A stretch of DNA of 37,529 nt from Bacillota bacterium. Its GTDB lineage: Bacteria > Bacillota > Clostridia > Lachnospirales > Lachnospiraceae. The position numbers and the translations under genes were made by a program. Position 1 is the first letter of the stretch. The number at the start of each line of letters is the position of its first letter. This document shows, in pieces, positions 7,974 to 16,387 of the stretch. Under the pieces are notes generated by a model that was not told the DNA's origin, did no database searches, and saw only the letters and a program-made list of their open reading frames with translations. The stretch spans positions 1 to 37,529 of the forward strand of contig JAEWYQ010000058.1 of NCBI GenBank assembly GCA_023395555.1, in the 5' to 3' direction.

Positions 7974-8011
7974 GCTGCCCATAACCGATTGGTGATGGGC
8001 GGCTTGTTGTT
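7974..8011 (+). terminator. Weak terminator after isocitrate dehydrogenase
   Basis: A 9-bp stem, GCTGCCCAT with ATGGGCGGC (7974-7982 with 7995-8003), followed by TTGTTGTTC. The T tract is interrupted, so some read-through into the regulator gene is likely. Confidence 0.55.
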
Positions 8012-8062
8012 CAGTGTTGCTTTTGCAGGTTTTTGCAAGTTTTGTATTGAGGAGGGAATTGT

Positions 8063-8704
8063 TTGGAAGATAAATATTCCTTGCGGGGACGGGTATTCAA
8101 CAAGCTGCGGGAGGATATTCTTGCCGGTGTCTATCAGGAGAATGAAGAACTGAAGGAGAATACCCTGGGATTGGAGCTTGGGGTAAGCAGGACCCCGGTC
8201 CGGGAAGCCCTGCGGCAGCTTGAGCTGGAGGGACTGGTTACCATGATTCCCAATAAGGGGGCTTATGTTACCGGGATTACCCAGAAGGACATTCATGATA
8301 TCTATGTGATCCGTTCCTATCTGGAGGGGCTCTGTGCAAAGTGGGCGTGTGAACATATCACCGAAGCGCAGATTGAAGCGCTGGAGGAGGTATTATATTT
8401 ATCTGATTTTCATGCGCGGAGAAGCCATTTTGACCAGCTGGTGGAGCTGGATAATAAATTCCATGAATTAATCTATAAAGCCTCCGGCAGCAAGATCCTG
8501 GAGCATGTGCTGTCTGACTTTCATCATTATGTGGAAAGAGTGCGCAAGATAACTCTGGCTGCACCCGCAAGGGCTAAGAAATCAAGTCAGGAGCATGAAT
8601 CCATCCTTGATGCAATACGCAAGCGTGACGGAGAATTAGCGGAGGCCCTGGCCCATGAACATATTATTAACACCATGAAGAACCTGAGTGAACGGGGCTT
8701 ATAA
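8063..8704 (+). CDS. GntR-family transcriptional regulator, FCD subfamily
   Basis: A 213-residue DNA-binding regulator. The N-terminal winged helix has the GntR hallmark LGVSRTPVREALRQLELEGLV (about residues 35-56). The C-terminal helical FCD domain has the usual metal/ligand-site residues: Asp and His in DNKFHELIY, His in SQEHESIL, and His in AHEHIINT. FCD regulators respond to organic acids such as citrate, lactate, gluconate or fatty acyl-CoA. It follows the synthase and isocitrate dehydrogenase genes, and a GntR-type palindrome covers the -10 of the synthase promoter, so control of that pathway by a pathway acid is likely. The start is TTG, eight bases after AGGAGGG; no better ATG exists. 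Confidence 0.85.
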   Translation: MEDKYSLRGRVFNKLREDILAGVYQENEELKENTLGLELGVSRTPVREALRQLELEGLVTMIPNKGAYVTGITQKDIHDIYVIRSYLEGLCAKWACEHITEAQIEALEEVLYLSDFHARRSHFDQLVELDNKFHELIYKASGSKILEHVLSDFHHYVERVRKITLAAPARAKKSSQEHESILDAIRKRDGELAEALAHEHIINTMKNLSERGL

Positions 8705-8718
8705 ATAGAAGAAACAGG

Positions 8719-8757
8719 GTACCTGGCAGCTGACGGATCTGCGGTCAGGTACTTTGT
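8719..8757 (+). terminator. Probable terminator after GntR gene
   Basis: GTACCTG (8719-8725) pairs with CAGGTAC (8746-8752), with inner GCAG/CTGC pairs, followed by a short T-rich TTTGTCT. Moderate strength. Confidence 0.5.
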
Positions 8758-8798
8758 CTCCTTCAAAGGATATCATAAGGCATAGACAGGAGGTACAT

Positions 8799-9137
8799 AT
8801 GCAATTATTAATTTTAATTCTAAAAAAGCATGAGTTTATGGATGAACTATTAAAGAATTTGGCTAAGTCAGGAATAAAGGGAGCTACAATCCTGGATGGA
8901 ACCGGCATGGCTGAGGCGCTGGTGAACATGGAGGATTTGCCGATGTTTGGAGTTCTAAGGCGCATGCTCTCTGTAGAAGAAAAGGAAGTGAGCAAGGTAT
9001 TGCTCATTGTCTTAAAGGATGAACAAATACAGAAGACAAGGACAGTGATCAAAGAGGTAATTGGAGATTTGAAAGAGCCTAATACAGGTATTATGTTTAC
9101 CATTCCGATTACTTATGTGGAAGGACTGGGTGATTAA
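8799..9137 (+). CDS. PII-like (GlnB superfamily) signalling protein
   Basis: A 112-residue protein with the ferredoxin-like architecture of PII proteins. The opening strand is MQLLILILKK, then helix MDELLKNLAKSGIKGATILDG, a short loop region (GMAEALVNMEDLPMFG), and a closing region NTGIMFTIPITYV that takes the place of the GxGKIF segment of classical PII. The T-loop uridylylation tyrosine is not recognisable, so this is a PII-like protein rather than GlnB/GlnK. PII trimers bind nucleotides and often gate a neighbouring transporter. The next gene is a cation/proton antiporter two bases downstream. The start at 8799 follows a perfect AGGAGG. Confidence 0.65.
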   Translation: MQLLILILKKHEFMDELLKNLAKSGIKGATILDGTGMAEALVNMEDLPMFGVLRRMLSVEEKEVSKVLLIVLKDEQIQKTRTVIKEVIGDLKEPNTGIMFTIPITYVEGLGD

Positions 9138-9139
9138 TT

Positions 9140-10306
9140 GTGATTCGGATTTATTTATATCTTGCACTTGCACTGTTTTTGGCTTTGCTTGCCGGGAAAA
9201 TAATAAAGCAGATTAAGATGCCCAATGTTACAGGGTATCTGATTATGGGGCTTCTGGTTGGTCCCTATTGTCTTAAGATAATCCCTTCAGATATGATTGA
9301 AACATTTTCTATTATTCCGGAAATTGCATTAGGTTTTATCGCATTTTCCATTGGTGCCGAGTTCAAATTATCCTATTTGAAAAAGGTGGGAAAATCACCG
9401 GTTATCATTGCCTTTCTGGAAGCAATTATGGCAGTGGTATTTGTTGATATTATCTTAATTGCAACCGGCCATGATATTTCGTTCAGCCTGGTACTGGGAG
9501 CAATTGCCGCGGCTACAGCTCCCGCGGCTACCTTAATGGTGGTCAAGCAGTACAAAGCGAAGGGACCGGTAACGGAGACCTTATTGCCCGTTGTTGCCAT
9601 TGATGATGCGGCGGCATTAATCTGCTATGGATTATCCGTTGCAGTAGCGAAGGCAATCGGCTCAAATGGCCAGACTTCCATTCTTACTACCATTGTGAAG
9701 CCTGTAATTGAGATAGTGGGAGCATTGGCAATTGGTGCCGTATTTGGATTAGTATTTTTCTTATTAGTAAAATGGTATACAGGGCGCGGTAACCGTTTGG
9801 CAATTACCTTTGCGATGATTTTTGTCTGCATTGGCGTGTGTGATTTGCTTGGCTGGTCCGCATTGCTGGCCTGTATGGCCATGAGCGCGGTTTTAGTAAA
9901 TACCAGCAGTGCAAGCGAAGTGATATTTGGCCAGACGGACCGTATCACACCGCCTGTTTTTATGCTGTTTTTCTTCTTGTCAGGAGCAGAGCTTGATATG
10001 AGGGTGGTTCCTGCGGTTGGTGTCATTGGTATTTTGTATATCATATTCAGAGTGATGGGAAAAGCCTTGGGTGCGTCTCTCGGTGCGAAAATAACCCATG
10101 CTGCCCCAACCGTTCAAAAATATCTGGGATTGACATTAATACCTCAAGCGGGCGTTGCAATAGGCCTCGCGACCACATCAATGACAATTGTTCCGGAGTA
10201 CGGAGCAAGGATACGGACTGTCATTCTCTGCGGTACGGTGATTTATGAATTAACGGGTCCGGTTATTACCAAGATAGCCTTAAAAAAAGCAGGGGAAATT
10301 CAGTAA
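9140..10306 (+). CDS. Cation/proton antiporter (CPA2, Na_H_Exchanger family)
   Basis: A 388-residue integral membrane protein with about 12 hydrophobic helices, expected to exchange Na+ or K+ for protons. The family features are GYLIMGLLVGPY, LGFIAFSIGAEF, the helix-break region AAATAPAATLMVV, and the ion-binding AIDDAAALI. It lacks the C-terminal TrkA-N/RCK domains that gate KefB-type relatives. The GTG start lies two bases after the PII-like stop, so the pair is co-translated. The missing cytoplasmic gating domain may be replaced by the PII-like protein. The transported ion is unknown. Confidence 0.85.
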   Translation: MIRIYLYLALALFLALLAGKIIKQIKMPNVTGYLIMGLLVGPYCLKIIPSDMIETFSIIPEIALGFIAFSIGAEFKLSYLKKVGKSPVIIAFLEAIMAVVFVDIILIATGHDISFSLVLGAIAAATAPAATLMVVKQYKAKGPVTETLLPVVAIDDAAALICYGLSVAVAKAIGSNGQTSILTTIVKPVIEIVGALAIGAVFGLVFFLLVKWYTGRGNRLAITFAMIFVCIGVCDLLGWSALLACMAMSAVLVNTSSASEVIFGQTDRITPPVFMLFFFLSGAELDMRVVPAVGVIGILYIIFRVMGKALGASLGAKITHAAPTVQKYLGLTLIPQAGVAIGLATTSMTIVPEYGARIRTVILCGTVIYELTGPVITKIALKKAGEIQ

Positions 10307-10318
10307 ACTCATTTCCCC
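10282..10318 (-). terminator. Terminator for the ABC-F gene
   Basis: GGGGAAAT (10292-10299) pairs with ATTTCCCC (10311-10318) around the antiporter stop codon. On the minus strand the stem is followed by seven T (A tract 10282-10288 on plus). On the plus strand no T tract follows, so it serves the minus-strand gene. Confidence 0.75.
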
Positions 10319-10324
10319 CGGAAT

Positions 10325-12313
10325 TTATTCTTCGGAAGCCAGCAGTTCCCATTGCTCCAACAGGGCTTCCAGCCGTGTTTCTATGGATTTCTTCTCCTCC
10401 CCCAGCTCCAGGAGCTTTTGGACATTGGTGAAGATTTCTTCCTGGGTCAGCAGCTCATCAATTTCTTGGTTGCGCTGCTCCAGGGCATGAATCTCGTCCT
10501 CTGTCTTCTTAAGATCATTCTTGCGCTTGCGGATTCTGGTCTGCTCCTCCTTCTGCTGCTGCCAATCTTGTTTGACATAAGAGGAACGGTTCTCTGCGCC
10601 GGATGAGCTGCTTGGGGTAGAGCAGCCTGGAAAGGCGGCAGGAAAGGTACCGGGCTTCCCGGTACCGGGAGCAGGGCTGCCGGCTTCCCTTTTTAGATAA
10701 GCAGCTTCCATCTCTGGTTTTTTCTCAAGATAATAATCATAATTGCCGATATAATTCAGCAGGGTCTGTTCTGTCAGATCCAGAATTCGGGTAGCGGTTT
10801 TATTGATAAAATAACGGTCATGGGATACGTAGAGTACCGTGCCGCTATAGTGATTCAGAGCATTTTCCAGGATCTCCTTAGAGGTGATGTCCAGGTGGTT
10901 GGTGGGCTCGTCCAGGATCAGAAGATTTGCCTCGGACAGCATCAGCTTGGCCAGAGATACACGGCCCCGCTCACCGCCGCTGATATCTTTAATGCGTTTA
11001 AATACATCATCTTCCGTAAAGAGAAATGCTGCCAGCAGATTGCGCACCGTCGTATTGTCCAGATGGGGGTAGGCATCCTGAAGCTCATCAAATAAGGTTT
11101 TATCCGGATCCAGGACCTGATGCTCCTGGTCATAATATCCGATCTGAACCTTGGAGCCCAGCCGGATCTCCCCGCTGTCTGCCGCTACCTGACCATTGAG
11201 AATCTTAAGAATCGTGGTCTTGCCGGTGCCGTTGTTGCCGATGATGGCCACCTTTTCGCCCCGCTTGATCTCAAAGCCCAGATCGGTGAACAGGGTGAGA
11301 GAGCCGTAGGATTTGCTTAATCCGGTGACGCTGATGACGTCGTTGCCGCTGACGATCCGGGGCTCCAGCTCAAAATGCATCTGGCTGTGCTCTGCCGGAC
11401 GCTCCACCCGCTGGATTTTTTCCAGCATTTTCTCCCGACTTTCCGCCCGTTTAATGGATTTCTCCCGGTTAAAGGAGCGCAGCTTTGCGATGACCTCCTC
11501 CTGGTGCTTGATCTCCTGCTGCTGATTCAGGTACTGCTTTAACATGGCGTTGCGCAGCATTTCCTTTTTGACGGCATAGGCGGAATAATTTCCTTCAAAG
11601 GAGGTACACTTGGTATGATCCAGTTCCACCACCTTGGACACCACCTTGTCCAGGAAATACCGGTCATGGGCCACTACAATGACCGCACCGTTATAATTCA
11701 ATAAGAAGGTTTCCAGCCATGCAATGGACACCAGATCCAGGTGGTTGGTGGGCTCGTCCAGCAGAATGAGATCCGGCCTGGAGAGCAGCAGCTTGCCCAA
11801 AGCCAGGCGTGTCTTCTGACCTCCGGACAGGGTATTCACCTTTTTATTGAAATCCTCCTCACCGAAGCCCAGCCCCTTGAGAATACCGGTCACTTCGCTC
11901 TGGTAGGCATAGCCGTTCTTGGCTTCGAATTCATGGGTCAGCCGGGTATAGGCGGCAAGCATCTGGTTCAATTTGTCTCCCGATGCGTGCTTCATATCCA
12001 GCTCCAAGGCGCGGATGCTGGCATCCAGATCAAGGACGTCCTGCTTGACTGTCATCATTTCGGCAAGAATGGAGCTTTCCGAGGACAGGTTCTGGTGCTG
12101 GGCCAGATATCCGATGGTGCTCCCCTTGGACAGGATTACCTCGCCCTCGTCGGCAGACAGTTCTTTCATAATTATTTTTAATAAAGTAGATTTTCCGGCT
12201 CCGTTGATCCCGACGATGGCGGCCTTTTCCTTATCATTAATATGAAAGGAAACACCGTCCAGGATCTGGTCGGTTCCGAAAGATTTACTGATATTTTGGC
12301 ATGCTAGTATCAT
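10325..12313 (-). CDS. ABC-F family ATPase (YdiF/Uup-like)
   Basis: A 662-residue soluble protein with two ABC domains and no membrane segments. It has Walker A GINGAGKST and GNNGTGKTT, signatures LSGGQ and ISGGE, and two Walker B LLDEPTNHLD/LILDEPTNHLD boxes. Between the domains is the charged helical ABC-F linker (KHQEEVIAKLRSFNREKSIKRAESREK). At the C-terminus a Pro/Ser/Gly-rich spacer leads into a coiled coil rich in Glu, Lys and Gln. ABC-F proteins bind the ribosomal E site and relieve stalling or protect against antibiotics; the housekeeping YdiF/Uup type is the best match, but resistance cannot be excluded. The ATG at 12313 is spaced five bases from GGAGG; a GTG at 12325 and an ATG at 12316 are less well placed. 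Confidence 0.85.
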   Translation of the reverse strand: MILACQNISKSFGTDQILDGVSFHINDKEKAAIVGINGAGKSTLLKIIMKELSADEGEVILSKGSTIGYLAQHQNLSSESSILAEMMTVKQDVLDLDASIRALELDMKHASGDKLNQMLAAYTRLTHEFEAKNGYAYQSEVTGILKGLGFGEEDFNKKVNTLSGGQKTRLALGKLLLSRPDLILLDEPTNHLDLVSIAWLETFLLNYNGAVIVVAHDRYFLDKVVSKVVELDHTKCTSFEGNYSAYAVKKEMLRNAMLKQYLNQQQEIKHQEEVIAKLRSFNREKSIKRAESREKMLEKIQRVERPAEHSQMHFELEPRIVSGNDVISVTGLSKSYGSLTLFTDLGFEIKRGEKVAIIGNNGTGKTTILKILNGQVAADSGEIRLGSKVQIGYYDQEHQVLDPDKTLFDELQDAYPHLDNTTVRNLLAAFLFTEDDVFKRIKDISGGERGRVSLAKLMLSEANLLILDEPTNHLDITSKEILENALNHYSGTVLYVSHDRYFINKTATRILDLTEQTLLNYIGNYDYYLEKKPEMEAAYLKREAGSPAPGTGKPGTFPAAFPGCSTPSSSSGAENRSSYVKQDWQQQKEEQTRIRKRKNDLKKTEDEIHALEQRNQEIDELLTQEEIFTNVQKLLELGEEKKSIETRLEALLEQWELLASEE

Positions 12314-12412
12314 CATTTCCTCCACGATGCCATTTTACGGCACCTTAAATCATAATCAGAGAAGAGTATGAAAGGCCTCTGCATTCAGATACGGCCTTAT
12401 CCTCCGCCGTAT

Positions 12413-12441
12413 ATTTTAGCATAGGAAGGGGCGCAAGTAAA
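12413..12441 (-). promoter_or_regulatory. Promoter for the ABC-F gene
   Basis: On the minus strand: TTTACT (12441-12436), a 17-base spacer and TAAAAT (12418-12413). The roughly 95-base leader starts with a perfect hairpin ATACGGC/GCCGTAT (about 12390-12413). Confidence 0.55.
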
Positions 12442-12458
12442 GTTCGGCTTTTTGGATG

Positions 12459-12490
12459 TCATAGATCGCAGGGACGCATGCAATCTATGA
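12459..12490. repeat. Inverted repeat between divergent promoters
   Basis: TCATAGAT (12459-12466) and ATCTATGA (12483-12490) are perfect inverted arms around 16 bases. The repeat lies between the ABC-F and rex promoters, upstream of both -35 boxes. It could be an operator or a hairpin; no function is known. Confidence 0.5.
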
Positions 12491-12517
12491 TATTACTCCA
12501 CTAGGAAATGGATACGA

Positions 12518-12546
12518 TTGACTTATTATTAACAATCCAATATAAT
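12518..12546 (+). promoter_or_regulatory. rex promoter with candidate Rex half-site
   Basis: TTGACT (12518-12523), 17 bases, and TATAAT (12541-12546). The spacer contains TTAACAA (12529-12535), the right half of the Rex operator consensus TTGTTAA-N4-TTAACAA. The left half matches only in TTG. Self-regulation by Rex is plausible. Confidence 0.65.
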
Positions 12547-12580
12547 AATAACATTGAAAGTTAGAGAAGGAGGGAGATTA

Positions 12581-13222
12581 TTGTATAAGAAAGAAATTTC
12601 GAAAGCAGTTATCAATAGATTACCGAGATACTACCGTTATTTGGGAGATTTATTGGAGAAGGATGTGGTACGGATATCCTCCAAGGATCTGAGCGAAAGG
12701 ATGAAGGTTACCGCCTCCCAGATCCGGCAGGATTTGAATAATTTTGGCGGCTTCGGCCAGCAGGGTTACGGCTATAATGTGGAATATCTGCACTCGGAGA
12801 TCGGTAAGATTCTGGGGCTGGATACGAAGTATAATGTGATTATTATTGGTGCCGGTAATTTGGGACAGGCACTGGCCAATTATGTGGATTTTGAACGCCG
12901 GGGCTTTTATGTGAGAGCTATTTTTGATGTCAGCCCCAAGCTGATTGGAACCCAGATCCGAGGGAATATTGTCAAATCCTCTGAGGAGATGGAGGAATAT
13001 GTTAAGAATAACCAGGTGGATATTGCGGCGATTACCGTGCCCAAGAATCGTGCCCCCCAACTTGCGTCAGAGCTGGTCAGGCTGGGGATTAAGGGCATCT
13101 GGAATTTTGCGCCTACGGACTTGAACCTCCCGAAGGATGTTACGGTGGAGAATGTTCATCTTGCGGAAAGCCTGATGAAATTATCCTACCGTTTATCCGG
13201 AAGAGACGGCATGAAGTCGTAG
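12581..13222 (+). CDS. rex: Redox-sensing transcriptional repressor Rex
   Basis: A 213-residue Rex protein. The N-terminal winged helix (ISKAVINRLPRYYRYLGDL, then SSKDLSERMKVTASQIRQDL) is followed by the FGGFGQQGYGYNV linker and a Rossmann domain with GAGNLGQALANY that binds NADH/NAD+. Rex dimers leave DNA when the NADH/NAD+ ratio rises, de-repressing fermentation genes; pyruvate formate-lyase, alcohol dehydrogenase and butyrate genes are usual targets. The start is the TTG at 12581, five bases after AAGGAGGG; an upstream TTG at 12554 would sit before that site. It opens a five-gene run, with acpS, the NAD(P)HX repair gene and mazF downstream. Confidence 0.95.
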   Translation: MYKKEISKAVINRLPRYYRYLGDLLEKDVVRISSKDLSERMKVTASQIRQDLNNFGGFGQQGYGYNVEYLHSEIGKILGLDTKYNVIIIGAGNLGQALANYVDFERRGFYVRAIFDVSPKLIGTQIRGNIVKSSEEMEEYVKNNQVDIAAITVPKNRAPQLASELVRLGIKGIWNFAPTDLNLPKDVTVENVHLAESLMKLSYRLSGRDGMKS

Positions 13223-13249
13223 CTGGCAGCAGAGAGGATTGGTGGCGGA

Positions 13250-13861
13250 ATGGGTAAAAAAGATAGAAGGCCGGACTTTATCAGTATTGTTAAAGATAAA
13301 AAAATACCGATTCTTACTCTGGACGCCCGCTGGCATGAGATTTTTACGGAAGACCATAAGACAGATGAGATACGGGACCTGGAGAAAAGGGTCAATGAGC
13401 TTCTCAAAAAGCAGGGTAAGGCGGTCAATGATATTAAGGATATGAAGCGGCTGAAAAGCGGCCTGTTAAAAGATATTGTAGATAATATGGACATCAAAGA
13501 CGACGCCATGGGAAAGGCAAAGGGAAAGAAGCAGGATAAGAATAAGCAGTATATCAATGAACTGAATGAGAAAATCGAGAATGCAACAGAGGAATTAGCC
13601 GAGCTTCCCTATCTGATCAAGGAGGCCAACGAGGAACTGCTGGCAGAAAGTATTGCCGTCTTCTATGAGGAACTGGAAGAGAATAGGACGAGAATTGAAG
13701 AGGTTACACAGTGGATTGTAGCGATTCGGGCGGAGCTTAGGAATAAGATTTTGCTGAAGCAGGATATGGAGACGAAGAATTCTTTGATTTATACATACAT
13801 GCATGATATTCTTGGCGCGGGAATTATGGAATCCTTTGATCAGGGGCATGAAACAGAATAA
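13250..13861 (+). CDS. Coiled-coil protein of unknown function between rex and acpS
   Basis: A 203-residue soluble, highly charged protein that I do not recognise as a named family. It opens with a short globular-looking segment (RPDFISIVKDKKIPILTLDARWHEIF), continues with long helices rich in Glu, Lys and Leu (EIRDLEKRVNELLKKQGKAVNDIKDMKRL, ELNEKIENATEELAEL), and has a lysine-rich hinge (GKAKGKKQDKNKQ). No signal peptide or membrane helix is seen. It lies 27 bases after rex and 26 before acpS, so it is translated from the same message. The rigid spacing suggests a conserved housekeeping position. Confidence 0.7.
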   Translation: MGKKDRRPDFISIVKDKKIPILTLDARWHEIFTEDHKTDEIRDLEKRVNELLKKQGKAVNDIKDMKRLKSGLLKDIVDNMDIKDDAMGKAKGKKQDKNKQYINELNEKIENATEELAELPYLIKEANEELLAESIAVFYEELEENRTRIEEVTQWIVAIRAELRNKILLKQDMETKNSLIYTYMHDILGAGIMESFDQGHETE

Positions 13862-13887
13862 GGAGATCTGCCGAAAGGGAGAAGGGA

Positions 13888-14256
13888 ATGATTATAGGAA
13901 TCGGTGTGGATTTGATAGAGGTTGACCGGGTAAGCAGGGCCTGCCGGAAGGAAGGCTTTCTTAAACGGTGCTTTACGGAGCCGGAGAGAGCGCTGATTGC
14001 TGAGGACAGCAGGAAGGCCGCCGATAATTTTGCCGTTAAGGAGGCAGTGGCCAAGATGCTGGGCACCGGCTTTCGAGGCTTCTTCCCCATTGATATCGAG
14101 GTGCTTCGTACCTCGGAAGGGAAGCCCTATGTCAAGCTGCATGGAAGGGCGGAAGAGCTGGCGAAGGAGCAGGGGGTTTCAGCAATCCATGTGTCCATAA
14201 CGAATACCAGGGAATATGCCAACGCGTTTGTTGTAGGAGAAACGCTGCCGCAATAA
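13888..14256 (+). CDS. acpS: Holo-[acyl-carrier-protein] synthase
   Basis: A 122-residue enzyme that transfers phosphopantetheine from CoA to the serine of acyl carrier protein. The signature GIGVDLIEVDR at the N-terminus carries the Mg-binding Asp. The second motif, DNFAVKEAVAKMLGTGF, contains the Glu that completes the metal site. HVSITNTREYANAFVV closes the fold. The length is normal for AcpS trimers. The location next to the NAD(P)HX epimerase/dehydratase gene is a common order in Firmicutes. Confidence 0.95.
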   Translation: MIIGIGVDLIEVDRVSRACRKEGFLKRCFTEPERALIAEDSRKAADNFAVKEAVAKMLGTGFRGFFPIDIEVLRTSEGKPYVKLHGRAEELAKEQGVSAIHVSITNTREYANAFVVGETLPQ

Positions 14257-14355
14257 TATGATTCAACGGCGGCGTTTGGCAGCGGTGAGCTTTTACGGCA
14301 GCGATTGATTATGGAATACCGGCATGCGGGAAGATGAGAACAGGAGGTCATGACC

Positions 14356-15903
14356 ATGAAGTATGCGCTGAATGCGGCAGCTATGAAGAAGATCGACGAT
14401 TATACGGTTGAAACAGTCGGAATACCGGCGATGGAGCTGATGGAGAGGGCGGCAGGCGCGCTGGTGGAAGTGATGGAGAGCAAAATCACCCGGGAGGACC
14501 GGATTCTGGCGGTTTGCGGCCCGGGCAATAATGGCGGGGATGGCGTTGCGGCGGCCAGGCTTCTTATGGGAAAGGGGTATCACGCGGCGATTCTTCTGAC
14601 AGGTAATTCCGGGAAGCGCTCCCGGCAGATGGAGGAGCAGCTTCAATTGGCGGAGGAAGTTGGTGTGCCGGTAGAAAACACCAACAAGCTTGCTGAATAT
14701 AATATTATTATTGACGCAGTATTCGGAGTCGGTTTATCCAAGCCGGTTTCCGGAGAATATGAGGAAATAATTCAAAGGATTAACGAGCTGGATAATTATG
14801 TATACTCCGTTGATATTCCCTCCGGTGTGTCATCGGATGGCGGTAGGATTAGAAATGCCGCCGTGAAGGCGAATGAAACGGTAACCTTCGGATTTCAAAA
14901 AATTGGGCTCCTGCTTTACCCGGGGGCTGACTATGCAGGAAGGGTAACCGTTGCGGATATTGGTTTTCCGGAAGTTGCTTCAAATCAGGTATGTCTTGAT
15001 ACGTTTTATTACGAAGCGGAGGATCTGGCAAGAATACCGGTGAGAAAGAACCACAGCCATAAAGGAACCTACGGAAAGGTGTTAATTCTTGCCGGAAGCA
15101 AAGGCATGGCGGGAGCGGCATATCTTAGCGCACGGGCGGCTTATCGCAGCGGTGCGGGGCTGGTAAAGGTGGTAACGGCGGAATGCAACCGGATTATCCT
15201 CCAGACCGGTATACCGGAGGCACTGTTTGCCTCTTATGACGAGGACGGGAGAAGCGGGGAGGAGCTGCGGGAGCAGCTTCTGGCAGATATTAAGTGGGCG
15301 TCGGCAATTGTGGCAGGACCCGGGCTGGGTATCTCGCCGGTTTCCCGCAGCCTGCTGGAGACGGTACTGCAGAACGCACAGGTTCCGGTAATTGTGGATG
15401 CCGACGGAATTAATTTAATCGCAGAAGAACTGGATCATCGGATGGGCAGCGGCGGGTACTCACGGCAGAAGCGTATGGAGCTGTTGGGAGAGCTTGTCAG
15501 CGGGCGTATTATTTTTACCCCTCATCTGCTGGAATTCTCCAGGCTGCTGGGCTGCACCCTGACGGAGGTAACGGATCATCTGATGGAAACGGTCAGGGAG
15601 ATCTCCTACAACGGCAAGAGTGTTTATGCTGTTAAGGATGCCCGTACCATAGTTGCCTGCGGACATAAATTTTATGTGAATATCTCCGGCAATCATGGGA
15701 TGGCAACCGGCGGAAGCGGTGACGTGCTTACGGGGATAATAGCCGCTCTGGCCGCTCAGGGAATGGAACCCTATGAGGCGGCCTGCCTCGGGGTTTATCT
15801 GCACGGACTGGCGGGAGATGCGGCGGCAAAGGAGAAGGGCGCTTACTCCATGATGGCGGGAGATATTGCGGCTTCCATTGAAAAAATACTGAATAAATTC
15901 TGA
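14356..15903 (+). CDS. nnr: Bifunctional NAD(P)HX epimerase / ADP-dependent dehydratase
   Basis: A two-domain repair enzyme of 515 residues. The N-terminal YjeF_N domain (about 1-215; [10 protein letters not shown], then [14 protein letters not shown] and [12 protein letters not shown]) epimerises hydrated NADH/NADPH. The C-terminal YjeF_C, ribokinase-like domain (about 225-510; [23 protein letters not shown] and the nucleotide-binding [18 protein letters not shown]) dehydrates it back using ADP. The ATG at 14356 stands eight bases after AGGAGG; the in-frame ATG at 14350 is too close. Transcription with rex links two NAD-related functions in one unit. Confidence 0.93.
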   Translation: MKYALNAAAMKKIDDYTVETVGIPAMELMERAAGALVEVMESKITREDRILAVCGPGNNGGDGVAAARLLMGKGYHAAILLTGNSGKRSRQMEEQLQLAEEVGVPVENTNKLAEYNIIIDAVFGVGLSKPVSGEYEEIIQRINELDNYVYSVDIPSGVSSDGGRIRNAAVKANETVTFGFQKIGLLLYPGADYAGRVTVADIGFPEVASNQVCLDTFYYEAEDLARIPVRKNHSHKGTYGKVLILAGSKGMAGAAYLSARAAYRSGAGLVKVVTAECNRIILQTGIPEALFASYDEDGRSGEELREQLLADIKWASAIVAGPGLGISPVSRSLLETVLQNAQVPVIVDADGINLIAEELDHRMGSGGYSRQKRMELLGELVSGRIIFTPHLLEFSRLLGCTLTEVTDHLMETVREISYNGKSVYAVKDARTIVACGHKFYVNISGNHGMATGGSGDVLTGIIAALAAQGMEPYEAACLGVYLHGLAGDAAAKEKGAYSMMAGDIAASIEKILNKF

Positions 15904-15980
15904 AAACTTATACACTTTATGGAATACACACGAAGAAAATGGCAATAATAAGGGTAGCCGAATATTGGAGTGTGAATAAA

Positions 15981-16340
15981 GTGGTTATCAAACGAGGAGA
16001 TATCTTTTATGCGGACTTACGGCCGGTAGTAGGATCGGAGCAGGGCGGTGTCAGACCTGTACTGATTATTCAGAATGATACCGGGAATAAACATAGCCCT
16101 ACGGTTATCTGCGCGGCCATTACGTCGAAAATGAATAAAGCAAAGCTGCCCACCCATGTGGAGCTGGATGCTGAAAAATATGGAATTGTGAAAGATTCTG
16201 TTATTTTGTTGGAACAGGTGAGAACCATTGATAAATCCAGATTAAAAGAGAAGGTTTGTCATCTGGACCGGGATGTATTAAAGAAAATTGATCGTGCCTT
16301 GATCATCAGCTTTTCTTTGGATACATATTTTAGAATGTAG
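15981..16340 (+). CDS. mazF: MazF/NdoA-type endoribonuclease toxin
   Basis: A 119-residue type II toxin of the MazF/PemK family, which cuts single-stranded mRNA at short motifs. The Bacillus subtilis-type sequence is clear: [19 protein letters not shown], then [15 protein letters not shown] and [11 protein letters not shown]. The residues equivalent to the catalytic Arg25 and Thr48 of B. subtilis MazF fall at exactly those positions when translation starts at the GTG 15981, which sits ten bases from TTGGAG. The expected MazE-like antitoxin is absent: only 77 bases separate it from the upstream gene and no ORF fits. The toxin is intact, so an antitoxin elsewhere or control by other means must be assumed. 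Confidence 0.9.
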   Translation: MVIKRGDIFYADLRPVVGSEQGGVRPVLIIQNDTGNKHSPTVICAAITSKMNKAKLPTHVELDAEKYGIVKDSVILLEQVRTIDKSRLKEKVCHLDRDVLKKIDRALIISFSLDTYFRM

Positions 16341-16364
16341 GTGGCAACGTATAGTCACGAAAAA

Positions 16365-16387
16365 GGAACCCTTGCGGGTTCCTTTTT
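16365..16387 (+). terminator. Terminator after mazF
   Basis: GGAACCC (16365-16371) pairs with GGGTTCC (16376-16382) with a TTGC loop and five T. Flanking A and T tracts extend the stem. It ends the rex-mazF transcript. Confidence 0.9.

Noticed and set aside
12318..12390. Leader ORF before the ABC-F gene (MQRPFILFSDYD)
   Set aside because: The nearest GGAGG is 16 bases upstream of its ATG; only the ATGA overlap with the ABC-F start is suggestive.
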